A stretch of 64,000 nucleotides of DNA from contig OX337233.1 in assembly GCA_946965045.2 (NCBI GenBank), positions 1,240,001 through 1,304,000 on the forward strand, written 5' to 3'. Position 1 is the first letter of the stretch, and each line of letters begins with the position of its first letter. A program made the position numbers and the translations under genes. The stretch is from Epithemia pelagica (taxonomy: Eukaryota; Bacillariophyta; Bacillariophyceae; Surirellales; Surirellaceae). This document shows, piece after piece, positions 10,154-21,187 of this stretch. Below the pieces are notes generated by a model that worked only from the letters and a program-made list of their open reading frames with translations, had not been told where the DNA came from and ran no database searches.

Positions 10154-10540
10154 GCTTTGTCAGGAAACCAAATACCTCTTTGGATCAGCGCTTCAAAAAA
10201 TGATCCTCGTTTGCAATTCATCCATCGATCCAGTATAACTATAACCTGTCATGATTGGAGCGGCCAGGGTAAAGATCGGCCAAAGCAGGATTCAAAGCAT
10301 GGCATAATGTAGGAGTCGTACGAGAGAATGGTGCACGGGAGTCATTCCTGTTTGACAGAGGATCCTTACTTTCCAAAAAAGGGGACATGTTTCGTGGAAC
10401 AGGGACGCCAGAAAGAGATCACGACTGACAGGATGTGTTGTGCATACATGGTGAGGGTAATGACATGGTCAAACTGCAAGTGTTTTCCTGTACATCTACG
10501 ACAGGAATTTAGCAACAAAGGGCCACGGTAGCGGATAATA
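10154..10540. other. Intergenic, no gene recognised
   Basis: 5' flank of the Band-7-like gene. No recognisable coding, RNA or repeat feature. Confidence 0.4.
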
Positions 10541-10623
10541 TCTCAAGTGTCCATTGATTGGGATTGTTGTGTTGACCGGTCCCCGTCCTCAAGTGTCCAT
10601 TGATTTGTTTGTTGTGTTGACGA
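10541..10623 (+). repeat. Imperfect direct tandem duplication
   Basis: The phrase TCAAGTGTCCATTGATT followed by a GTTGTGTTGAC element occurs twice in succession, the second time with small differences. This is a short local duplication; no function is inferred. Confidence 0.7.
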
Positions 10624-10732
10624 CGCCGTTCCCAAAGTTTTCGCCGGGGGCTGGTTTACCTTTTTTGACTTTGAGCGCGGGGCGAGCTTCGAGTTTCGAG
10701 TCGCACTTAAAAGGTTCGGAAGGAGCTGCTCT

Positions 10733-11346
10733 ACTAAGGGCTGGGGATACCGATCCATGTACATCTAAGTAGGCTCAGTACAAAAGCTTCGTAGAGTACA
10801 TAAAATCACATAGTACACGTCACGCCGGAAATGGTCGGAATTTCAAAAAAATGCAAAAACGCTCGACAATGATGGCGAGATCCGGTGACGCCGTATGCAT
10901 TCACCCATGCATCGCATAAACATCCAACCACCGTAAGTCCTTTGCCTTTACCTTTGAAATTGTTGTCTAAAATTACAGAAGATTTGCCAAGTTGGCTGAA
11001 AAGGTACGTTCATTTTTCTGCAGTGATGAAATCGAACGACCGCCCTAACTCATTCATTTTTCAAGGGTGCCTGAATCAAAGTGAAAGCAAAGTTGCTCTA
11101 GTAGTAAAGATTCTTATTGTAAAAGTGATTCAGGAAGGCTCAATTGTTCAGGAAGTTATCGCCATGGGGGTGATGACTTCCATCATTGTCGAATGATGGC
11201 TTCCGGATTGCACCTTGGCAAGTTTACGACGTGCGACTCGGTGTGACCATCCGCCCCACTTCTTACACGGACGAAAATAGAACTACGTAGGTCAATGTAC
11301 TGAGCCTACTTAGATGTACATGGATCGGCTTACCCAGCCCTTACTG
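10733..11346. mobile_element. MITE-like element with ~49-bp terminal inverted repeats
   Basis: The left end (10,733-10,781) and the right end (11,296-11,346) are near-perfect reverse complements; the shared core CCGATCCATGTACATCTAAG extends to GTAGGCTCAGTACA. The element is about 0.6 kb and contains no transposase frame, so it is a non-autonomous DNA element. It sits immediately upstream of the first nuclease-kinase gene. I could not fix a target-site duplication. Confidence 0.75.
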
Positions 11347-11520
11347 AACTCAGACGAACACATATTTTAATTCAAATGCGGCGTGTCCCAGCAGTCCGCG
11401 GCACCACCTGCTCACGGTCTGTCCTTTTATCCGTCCGTTCCACCTTGCGAATCGAGCGAGTCATGCTTATTTTGCGGAATTGATGGAGACCAAAACCAAA
11501 GACGACGCCAACGAGGCACC

Positions 11521-13511
11521 ATGAAGATCACAATCGTTGACGATGAGGGTAACACACTAAAGAAGAGGATGGTAGGCACGGAAGAGGGTTTCCAAGCACT
11601 TCTCGATAAGTACCAGGTGTCATGGTTGGTGAACGATGACGGGTTCGAAGTTACACTTTTCGAAGACCTTCAAGAAGGCACATACACACTAGGCGACAAG
11701 ATTGCCGAAACAATAGATCTCGAACTCCAACAGCAGGCACCGGCATCAGTGAGTTATTATGTATCTGTATTCGATTTTGAGATTCTTGTCATTCTGCCTG
11801 TTTCATCAATTATCTGGGCAGGCTGGTATTGAGCTGCACTACCGCAGCAACAAGAATCAATTGCACATGACAGCATAAATGAGTGAACAAATTGAAGCCC
11901 TCACATCATGTTTTTTTAATGTACCTCTATCTTTTCCCTACTCTCTATTCATACATGAATGGTCAGCGACAGAGAGACTCGTTAGTGAAGCGCCATGCTG
12001 AGGAGACGCTTGAATCGCTGGTCATCAAACACCGCATCATCGAAAACAAGGGACGTCCGACCCGCATGCTTTCCTATGTGTCCAAGAGCCACGCCTTCTC
12101 TTCCATGATCTTGCAAGACCGCATTAGCTTTGGCCATGATTTTTTCTTTGATCTCGCTGATCCTTTAAAAAGTACAGATGCATTTCAGAGCGATGGTCCA
12201 GATCCATCGAAGGATGAAAACAAGACACATCATCCCTATTTCCTTGGGGAGATGAAGAAGCTCGTGGAATCTGCGGTGAAAGCGGGGCGAACTATTCACC
12301 AGCAGCTATTCTGGTCAAAAGATGGCCATTGGCTCAAACTTGATGACGGAGTTTCAGCTGGGGTCGAGCCCGATTTTTGTACGACTGACTCTATTCCAAA
12401 CGGTGAACTAGTTGCTTCCGCTAAAGGCAAGGCGAAACCGCCTCAGTCAAAATATGACGTGGCAATAGCATTCGAGCAGAAAAAGAAGTTTGTGAACTCT
12501 GATCAGATGGAGATTGTAGACTACGGCGAGCGAATTCTCTGTATTCAAAGAGGACGTACGTGTGTTTATACTGCCCTCTTCCATTGTGCGCTCGACGATA
12601 AGACCATACGGTGGGCCAAAACAATGGAGATCGACGAACAATTCGTTACCAAGATATCCAAGCCTGCTTCTTTGCTTCCTGGTGAAGATGGACAGCGTCA
12701 GCTTCTCACAATGTTATCCAAGTCTTCTTTTGAACTGGGGCGCGTCTTTCCAAAGATTGACCAGCCTGTCGACGGTGGCCACAATCTAAAAGTTTTGTAC
12801 TGCGTCGGAGAAGGAGCTACTTCCACAGTATTTGCAGCTCGACTAGAAAATGGACAAGGAGGAGGAGTTGATGGAGTAATCAAGGTCATGAAGCCTACGT
12901 TTCACCACCTTGTTGACCACGAGAAGAGTATTATGGATCACTTGAGCGAATCGGGAATGAACGGGCTACTCAAGTGCACCAAAGTTGCAGACCGTACCCT
13001 ATTTTTTGATAAACTTTTACGACCATTCGTTGGAACATTTTCAGTTGACAAGGTTGCTGCAATGTTGGATTGCTTGAAAAATGTTCACGCGGCCGGGGTA
13101 GTCCATCGGGATATCCGTCCTGAAAACATACTGGAAGATGCAACCGGCAACTTGTATCTCATTGACTGGGGATTTGCCCTATCATTAGATACTCGAATGG
13201 ACCCTCCACCGCCGTTTGCGGGGACATTTCGGTACGGAAGTGAGGCTGTTGTGAACGCTGCACACTTAGGCATGAAACATCACTATACGCCCAAGGACGA
13301 TCTTGAAGCGTTTGTGAAAACGGTTGTGGCAGTCAACTCCGGCGAACGACGCATCTTGAGGAAAATATCTGCTATTAAGCCAGGGGATTTTGGAACAGCT
13401 TTGCAAGTGTGGTTAGAGGAACGCCAGCTTCGTGTAGAGTACTTCAGTGGTGTGTTTGAAGCCGCCAGCACACTGGACTACGCGGAGCTGAAAAGGCTTC
13501 TAGTCTTTTGA
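11521..13511 (+). CDS. Crinkler/CR-like nuclease-kinase protein A (multi-exon)
   Basis: Exon 1 (11,521-11,748; good accATGAAG context) encodes a small acidic domain of about 76 residues that could be a ubiquitin-like header. A 73-bp intron (GTGAGT...CAG at 11,821) follows. The large frame from about 11,967 to 13,511 has two parts. The first resembles a PD-(D/E)XK nuclease fold (EPDF, then KYDVAIAFEQKKKF and a following strand-helix IQRGRTCVYTALFHC). The second is a protein kinase with glycine loop GEGATSTVF, VIKVM lysine, HRDIRPENIL catalytic loop, LIDWGFA in place of DFG, and GTFRYGSE. This order is known from Crinkler-type (CR) effectors. Exon 2 as spliced meets a TAA after AGIELHYRSNKNQLHMTA, because copy B lacks an 18-bp insertion present here. 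The link between exon 1 and the large frame is therefore unresolved, and the gene may be decayed. Confidence 0.65.
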
Positions 13512-13678
13512 TCAATGGACGATGATTGTACTGTCGAGTTCTCAATTTGTCTACGAATTGTGAACAAGGGTTGTTACGACGTATCGAAGTGCAAATATTC
13601 ATATCCGTCGTATCCATCTTGCCTCGTTTTATCATAATAATAATAACTCAATGATTAATTCTGTTACGAATTGCCTAG
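13512..13678. other. AT-rich spacer between nuclease-kinase A and LINE-1
   Basis: Contains a short TAA microsatellite around 13,634-13,648 next to the 3' end of the minus-strand LINE. No gene. Confidence 0.4.
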
Positions 13679-13852
13679 GGCTTTAACGTCGCTTAGGAGC
13701 CAAAGGGGACGTAGTCCCGCTGGGCTAAGTCGACCCATGAAAAGATGTATAGGAATGATGAAGAGAAACGCAATATGTAAAACAGGGAGCACATACCGTA
13801 CTGGCCGTGCACAATGAATCGAACTGGACAAAGGAAGGAAGGGGCCGGCCGG

Positions 13853-16800
13853 CTATGGTGGACCGGGGGGCCGAAATAATTGGCGAAATCTGCGCTGTTG
13901 TACTCGCAACCGACGGACTGGGGCCGAAGACCGGTGCTGAGCCAGGCGTCTGAGAAACAAGTCTTGAATTCTTGGGGGATCAGAAAGGCGAGATGCCAAG
14001 GGGCGACGGAACAACAGTCGCAGCGCGGGCGATAGGGAGGGCGGCGGAGAAGCGTAAGCAGACCTGATGGCGTCGTGTCGTTCCGCCATGAGGCGTGCTG
14101 CTTCGGCCGCATGGAATATGCCATTCCGATGCTCCCACAAGTCCCAAGCCACGTCCCACACTTTGGCGATCAGGAGCGCCAACCATCGCCGTCCGGAATT
14201 CCGCTTGCCAAGAAACCGAAAATAAACATCCTGAACCTCAGCCCATTCGGGGGCCCAGAAACCAAAAATCGCGGCTCCCCAACCCAATTCTGCTTGAGTC
14301 CGTGCAGCCTGAGCTAAAAAGGGGACTGTCGTCCGCAGGGAAGGATCAATCGGCCGTTGCTGGGAAAAGTCAGAAAGAGCCGTAATAATCACCTGCATCG
14401 CCTCCGGCTGGGTATTGCGAGCAAGGAGCCATTGGTGTAAGCTAGTCAGTCGTTGAGCCCAAAGGTCAATTGCATCGGAGTGGGGGCAAGAGAAAACATG
14501 TTCCGTAGTTTCGATGTGTCTGTTGCACCGAGGGCAAACGGGCGTCCGCCAGGCTCGACGCCGTACCATTTCGACGCCGACGGCCGACCTTCCCGCGGTG
14601 GCTTTAAGTACCCAGTGACGACGAGATTGAGGTATACGATCCAGAGCCTGGGCATAGGACGGCCAGGCGACTGCGGAAGAGGAACAATTACCAAAGCGGC
14701 CCAGTTTGGACCAAAAATCCAGCAGAGGAGGGGCAAGGACATGGTGCCGCAAGTGGACCGCGAGATTGTGAACCACCGGTGTCGTACCTAGCATCACTGG
14801 GGGGAGGGGCGCAGGAGGGAAAGTCGGGATATCCTCGACAGGAACTCGTATGTAGACCAGTGCGGCCCGTTCATCGGCCGCTATGTTACGTTTCGCCCAG
14901 ATGTCCAAAGGTCCGTCGAGACAGTCTTGATGCCCTTTGATGTGACGGGTTTTCCACTGTAAATTGGGTATCGCATCAATGGTACTCCGCGTGAGGGAAA
15001 CCAAATCCCAGCTATGATCGCGCAGGGACGGCTGGCGAGGGTAAGTAAAGATCCGGTCGATGACTGCTTGGCTGTCGGTCCCAAAATGCACAGTGCCTGT
15101 AAAAAGAGGAAAGAAACGCAACACGCTGCGTAGAACCTTGGCTATAGCGAGCAAACCGGCAAGTTCGCTCCGAAAAGAGCACTGGGCATCAGCTGGTCCA
15201 GGGATTCTGAGACCAGCTGACAAATGGGAGACAGTCGTTGCATCGAACGCTATACACCACGCAGCCGTACCATCAACGCCGGCATTCGCCGAGCCATCGG
15301 AAACCGCCGCTAAAGCACCCACTGAGGCCGCACGAAGAAGGGAGTCGTACACCGACGGATCATCGGGGGCATCAAACCACGTCTGGGTAAACGGCGCCAA
15401 TTCCGAAGCGCGCAAGTCTGGCTGAGGAGGGCGTAGACTCCGTCCGATCGGCACAGGCAAGGGCAATGGCCGTGTGTCATAGCCCTGGAGGGACACCCAT
15501 TGTGGATGATGAATCACATCCGCGGGGAAGAGGGATGGTTGCAACAGCAAACTGCCATACGCCACGTGATCCAAAGGGCCATGAAAACGCCGTCGACCAC
15601 GACGGGTAGGAAGCACGCCATACACTGCCCAACAATCATCATTCGTGGGGATAAACAAGCGATCCAGGGTCGGGCAAAAAAGGGGGAGGGTCGATCGCAC
15701 CGTCGCGTAGTCCCAGTTTCCCAACGTAGTCGTCACCGACCGAAAGCGGGAATCGGCGCCGAACACCGACATAAGGCAGCGTTGCCAAAGAGGCCAAGCC
15801 AGGGCTGAGTGAGGCGGGGAACTAGGCCAAGTATCCGAGCGGGGCCGCCGACCACAGGGGTCAGATCCAGACCAGGCCTGAGCCAGGACGGTTCGACCAT
15901 CACATGAAACAATATCTGCCAAGGAGAAAACTCGAAGGAACAGGCGACATCGATTCAGCTGAGCCAACGTTTGGCCAGACCGAATTCCGGAATCCCAAAA
16001 GGCGTCCATCAGGAACTTGTCACCGGCCCGCAAAAGAGGAGGGGGGGGGGGGGAAACCACGGAAGGAAGGGAAATCTGGTACTCAGCACAAAAAGCCCAC
16101 AAAGTCTTGGCCCAGGAAGGGACGGCACACGCGGACCAAGGGAGAAACGGTAGCTGGAGAGGGCAAATCGAAGTTCCCACTTCTAGGTGTAGATATTCGA
16201 AAGAAGCGCGAAGGAGACAACCCGTAATACTCGTTGCCGAGCGTCCGAACAACAGAAAAGCAGACACATGAGCGAGTCCCTGTTCCACAAATAGGTTGGG
16301 CAACGAGAAACCGCCGACGGTCCTGGGGCCATAAACAACATCCCGGGGCATCGACCGCACGATGTGGGACCGACTTAATCCAACTTGCAAAAGGGGGGCG
16401 CATAATTCCCGACACTGAAGGGAGGTGAACGTAGTGGCTGCGAGAGGGTATTCGAGTGTTTTAAAGATACCGGTTCGAAGAGATTGCCAAACGAGGTGGT
16501 GAGGAAGATGGCGAACTCGAACTTTATCAACCCAAGCCTTGACTTTCGATTTCAAATAGTCCAGTTCAGCCGTCATAGAGCCATCCGGTGCCGTCCAAAT
16601 TCCTAACGTCTTGCGAGCCATGTGGGGGTCCACACGCTCGATAGAGACGCGGCGACCCGAAGGTGATCGAATGGAGATGTCGCCTGGGACCTGGTTGGAC
16701 GAGAGAAGCTGCCACTTATTGCCTGACCAGGAATAGTTGACAAGGTACCAATGACACTTGCTCGGTACTAAGGCTCCACCTGAGGCCCGCAACGACTCCT

Positions 16801-19800
16801 CCCAGAAGTTGATGCTGGTCTGGAGTTTGTTGATGACAGAAGATGCAGAAGCGTCTGGAGACGGATCATTGACCACCAAATCGGTATCGTCAACAAACGC
16901 ATAGCCGACGAAGAAGAAATCCGAAGAGTCACCAGAGAGAGGGCATCGGATAAAAATACCGTAGCCGCGTTACCGCATCGAGTTAAAAATGGGAGTGCTG
17001 ACCACCGCCCATATGGCGGGGCCGGCCCCATTTCCCTGGCCAATCCCATGGGCTGGAAGATCTCCGTCGGCAGCCGAGAAGAACACCACCGAATCGCCGT
17101 ACGTGGTCCTGATGTAATGTCAAAGTTGTTGGATGGGCCGGAGCGAGGACTCCACAAGAGGAGTCGGGACCCCACAACGTTGCATCGCTAAGCCGGCGGC
17201 CCCGTGAACAATCCGGTCATAACACGACTTGGCGTCGTTCGAACACAGAGCCACCGGTTGGCGCGACTGGCGGGCTAGATCGTAGGTGAGCACCTTGTTC
17301 AATGCTTGATACACCGCACTGTGCGCTTTGCGACTGCCGTATTGTTCAGGAGCCAAGAGGCTATTGGCCTCTGCATAACGCATCATAGACCGACCCATAA
17401 GTTTATTGTTGTGATTGAAGTCTGCCTCATATAAGAGGATGGTACGCAGTTTCGTTACTTTGCAGACACCAGGCGTCTTTTCCAACATCACATTGAGACC
17501 TTTGGTCCATCGGGACGGGACGTACCCCGACATAGCGGGGATGTGAGCCATCGCAGCATCCACCGAGGCCAACTCCGGGTCCAGACAATTGGCCATAAAA
17601 TGGCCAAAATGGAGGCCGGATGGACCAGAAGAAGTATACTTATCCATCCGTTGCCACGACCGAGAGAACGAGGGCGTTCGAAAATCCAAATCAAAAGCGT
17701 TGGGGGCAACAAGGACGGAAGGACGTTTGTGCTGGGCGAGATACAAGGCCGCAGCGTCGGAGAGAAGGCCCGCGACTGCATCGGTGTTCCCGGAACGGAG
17801 GAGATACTGCGACTCAAAGGAGCATCCCGTGGGGCCAAGAATTTCCACCAAAGGTCGGGTGAGAAGGTCAGTGCCGGTGGCCTGGCGAAACCGCCGCGAG
17901 TTTTCAAGGAGGCATCCTTGTTCTATTCCCCGACGGTCCGAATGCATTGCCCAGGCACCCGTCCATTCGCCATCTTCCCAAGACCCGTTTCCCGTGGGAA
18001 CCTCGACCATGGCTAAACCACTCCGGGGAGACGACCGAAAGACCGAACGAAGCAGAGCGGCATCTTCCCGTTGGCGTTCACGACGTAACATAGACTGAAG
18101 ACCGGTAGCCGCAGATTCCAGGCCGGCTTCGGCACGAGCTGTCGCCAAGAAAGAGAGGAAAGAGCGACGCGTGTCTGGAGACCGTTTTTTCTCAATTTTG
18201 TATGCCTCCCACGCGGCTTGGCGATGACGGAAGATGTCATCCAAGGGCATGGCCGTTGGGATGTCCAGTCCGGCTTTTGAGGCTAAACGCTTCAGATAGG
18301 AGAACCCGACGTGGCGCCCCAGTGACCGAGTATAGAACCGGTCCCAGAACCGATGCACAGCGAGCGCCCGAGAAAACTTGGGATTCCAAGGGACTTTCCC
18401 CGTCCGCAGCGTCCGACACTTGGATTCGGCTTCACGAATGCCTTGAAGGCGAAGCAAGTCAAGCGATTCCCATTCGGACGCCAATTCAGGAGAGAGAGTG
18501 GGTCCGTCCGGTAGAGCGGCCTGCACCGAAGTTTCAAGGGCAAAAACTCGCGGGGCAATTTGATGAGCCGAATAGTGATCACGAAGGGATTTCTGGTATT
18601 TCTTGACCACGCGCGGATCGCGACATTGCAACTTCCGAGCGGTGGTAGGTTGAGGAGCACAAGACCGGGAACCGAAGACCGTGGTCGTAGACAGATCAAC
18701 CCAGAGGGGCCGATGGTCGCCGGGGCCGCATCCGAAAGGTAGGTAACCGGAAAACGCGGATTCCAAGAGTGACGTAGAACCTAACACGCAGTCAATCGGC
18801 CGGGATCCTCTGTTGTGTGTAGCCGGGGCCGCGGCCCGATCATGACGGTCCAGATGCAAATCCTCCAGAGACAGGCCAGATAAAGAAGCCGAGATTGGGT
18901 TGACCGGAGTCCATAACAAAGGCTCGTTTGCATCCATGGACACAAAGAGCTGGTCCCCGTCGGCGTGGGCCTGTTGAAGATCAGCGCAAAGGTCCATAAG
19001 GAAAGCTTCGCGGGGATCTTGGGATCGGGGCGGCTGAGACGTAGCAAAAAAGGCTTGGTGTTGATTCCAGACCGACTCAATGTCCCGAGGATTGCAAACG
19101 GGCCGGTAGGCGCTGTAGACACGCAGATGCGAGCGGTCGTGACCTCGTAAACGGACCCATACCCATCGACCGAGCCCAGATGGGTCACAGCCGGAACCAC
19201 AGACTCTCCCGGTGTGTTGATCCCGAATCAGAATTGCGGTACCGCCCCGTTGGTAGGAAGACGCGAGGTGAGAGTCATGGAAGTGGGCAACTCGTGTAAA
19301 AGTAGAGCGGAACCAGGGACGCACGACTTGACGAAAATGAGAAGTTTCGGGCAAAAGGTTCCACGCTTGATTAAGTTCAGAAAGGCATAAAATATCGACG
19401 TTATAAGTAAGAATAAAGGCATGAAGATCTTGGTATTTGACCCCATTAGGATCGGCCGGGAGCCCCGACACGTTCAGACCAACGATACGTAGCGTATCGT
19501 CCGATGAGTCCACCGCAAATTCGTCTCCCCAACAATCCGACAAGCTAGAGACGGAATTCGACGGTCCCTCACCTGGAGTCCCGGTGCGCCCCTCGGTGGC
19601 CCTGTCACAGGGAAAAGACAGGGCCGGGGCATAGGGACTAATGCTGCGACCCCGTCGCTGCATGACCAGGGGACGACGGGGCAGGGTCTTCAGGGCGTAG
19701 GGATCACGCCGGGGGGGAGGGATGCGAGTTGTTGTCGCACCGCTTGGGTAGCCGGGTTGTTGGGTGGGAGAAGGTCCAGAACCGACCGAAAAGAAGCGAT

Positions 19801-19975
19801 CATGGACGTAAGGGAGGATACTAACTGTTCTGGATGTTGGTCTGAGGTAAGGGAAGAAGGGGTGGTCGCCGACCGGGACGGAGTACCGTGGGAAGGAGCG
19901 ACCGAAGCCGACGGCGGAGAAGATCGAGCTTGCTGATTGGGGGCCGGGGACACTGCAGACTGGACAGAAGTCCAC
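13853..19975 (-). pseudogene. LINE ORF2: endonuclease, reverse transcriptase, RNase H; two nonsense codons
   Basis: A single reading frame of about 2,040 codons is interrupted only by TGA at 17,120-17,122 and TAA at 16,970-16,972. The N-terminal part shows an exonuclease-endonuclease-phosphatase pattern (LSELN, GGTAI, DANE, RPIDCVLGS, GDHRPLW). The reverse transcriptase follows (SSGPSGLHFGHF, ALCSNDAKSCYDRI, GIGQGNGAGPAIW, and the catalytic FVDDTD near 16,890), then RNase H near 15,300 (SDGSANAG, FRSELAG, GTDSQAV, KGHQDCLDG). A C-terminal zinc knuckle CPRCNRHIETTEHVFSCP lies near 14,530. A 13-G run at 16,041-16,053 encodes a proline stretch. With both stops inside the palm domain, this copy should be inactive. 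No ATG is evident near the 5' end of the frame. Confidence 0.88.
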
Positions 19976-20451
19976 GAGCTTACCGATTGGCCTTGAGGTA
20001 AGGTGGAAATACTATCCTGATCGCCGGCAGCGTCGTGGGGCCGAACCACCGGCCCCTGGCTCGTCGTAGGCATGGTCGAGGCGGGAGTGACGTCCGTAAC
20101 GACCTGGGAGCAGTCCAACTCATCATCGACCACGTCGTGAATCCAACCGTTGTACTCATCACCTGGGGAGTCCACAGACATGGTATCTGGGTTCCATACC
20201 GCATCCACAGCTCTATCCAGAGCATCGCGATTGAAGTGACGATAGAGAGCACGAGAGTAGAACCGTTCGCGCTCCACCGGAGTAAAATGAGGGTTTTCTT
20301 CCGCCATTTTCCAGCGTAAATACGGGATAAGGGCGATGACCATGGCCCGGGCTTCTTCCTCCCGGTTTGGGTGGAAAGTGAATTGTACAGCATCACCCAC
20401 ATGGCTGGGGTCCACGGAGTGGAAGAGTTTGATAAACTTCTCTCGATTCAA
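19690..20451 (-). CDS. LINE ORF1, putative nucleic-acid-binding protein
   Basis: A frame of 253 codons upstream of and overlapping the ORF2 frame in another phase. The N-terminal half is globular (FHSVDPSHVGDAVQFTF, a basic and aromatic segment REEEARAMVIALIPYLRWK); the C-terminal half is Ser/Pro/Thr/Gln-rich and ends with a short helix. There is no in-frame ATG until about residue 37, and a stop lies just upstream, so the start codon may be lost or initiation is non-AUG. ORF1 of LINEs typically packages element RNA; no recognisable RRM or zinc knuckle is visible here. Confidence 0.6.
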   Translation of the reverse strand: MNREKFIKLFHSVDPSHVGDAVQFTFHPNREEEARAMVIALIPYLRWKMAEENPHFTPVERERFYSRALYRHFNRDALDRAVDAVWNPDTMSVDSPGDEYNGWIHDVVDDELDCSQVVTDVTPASTMPTTSQGPVVRPHDAAGDQDSISTLPQGQSVSSWTSVQSAVSPAPNQQARSSPPSASVAPSHGTPSRSATTPSSLTSDQHPEQLVSSLTSMIASFRSVLDLLPPNNPATQAVRQQLASLPPGVIPTP

Positions 20452-20590
20452 CAGGGGTTAGACAGATAGGTAGGATAGGTAAAAGGCTCGCTGAGCCGAC
20501 AATCGAATCACCAACCGATACAACAATCCTCCACGGGTCAGAGAAGAGTTGCAAGTCGAAGTCCGCCGTGGGTGGGGGCAGTCGGTCCAC

Positions 20591-21187
20591 TGATAAGAGG
20601 TTAGTCTTAAGATGAGTGTTAAAATGGTGATATTAATGATTGTGAGAAGATTACTAACTAAGGTGGTTGATGGTGCCGAAGTCCTGGCTCTTGTATACGG
20701 CCATGGATCTGATGTGATAGGTCCTCACTGGTTGGAGTAGACCGGCATTGGTGTATATTGAATGTATAGGGTGATGGATAACATGTATGGGATGCAACAG
20801 CTCTTGCTTTGTCGTGGTATAAGTCTTGTTCTGGGCGCGTTGCTGTTTGCATTCTTGGATTTGTGGGAACAGAGATATGGTCTCGCGTGATCGTGATTCG
20901 TGCTTTGATTACATAGACCGTTAGGTCGAATCGTGGATGCGCGTACTCGGATAGTAGAGGCGCGCACTTGATAGTTTTGGGCGCGCACGTGTTGGGCCAT
21001 AGTTAATATCCGAGCGGTCGCCGATAACGCGTGCACTGCGAGCATGCCGTGGCCAAATTTATAGTTTCGCGAGCATGCCGACATTCTTTTCTCACTTTTA
21101 GGAAAATGTCATCGGATGCCATAAAATACTAGCATCATTCGATGAGTTGTAGGTTTCGCCACCTAGTTTTCGGTGAGAATCCTAACA
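20591..21187 (-). repeat. Inferred 3' LTR of copia element
   Basis: Downstream of the pol frame a purine-rich GTGGGGAG directly precedes TGTTAGGATTC, as expected at a polypurine tract/LTR junction. The sequence runs 597 bp to ...CCTCTTATCA, giving TG...CA ends. The pol stop codon (TAG, 21,182-21,184) falls inside the first bases of the LTR. No matching 5' LTR is present upstream of the gag frame in this window, so the left boundary is inferred from the TG/CA ends only. Confidence 0.6.

Larger units (their letters stand above)
13679..20590 (-). mobile_element. LINE non-LTR retrotransposon with RNase H (degraded)
   Basis: About 6.9 kb on the minus strand, with 5' leader near 20,590, ORF1, then a long ORF2 carrying endonuclease, reverse transcriptase, RNase H and a zinc knuckle. 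The 3' end is taken near the GACGTTAAAG at about 13,680; the second LINE in this window also ends in a GCGTTAAAA motif. I did not find a convincing target-site duplication, and there is no poly(A). The 5' end abuts the inferred copia LTR. Boundaries are approximate; the identity of the element is firm. Confidence 0.85.

Noticed and set aside
16041..16053. 13-G run as a possible slippage or frameshift signal
   Set aside because: It lies in frame within a proline stretch of ORF2 and the frame is open on both sides; homopolymer length may also be a sequencing uncertainty.
13693..17175. Numerous frames of 60-170 codons on the plus strand inside the LINE
   Set aside because: Shadows of the GC-rich minus-strand ORF2; no independent features.
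13630..20640. AATGATT near both ends of the minus-strand LINE as a target-site duplication
   Set aside because: Only 7 bp, AT-rich and not exactly at the element ends; not convincing.
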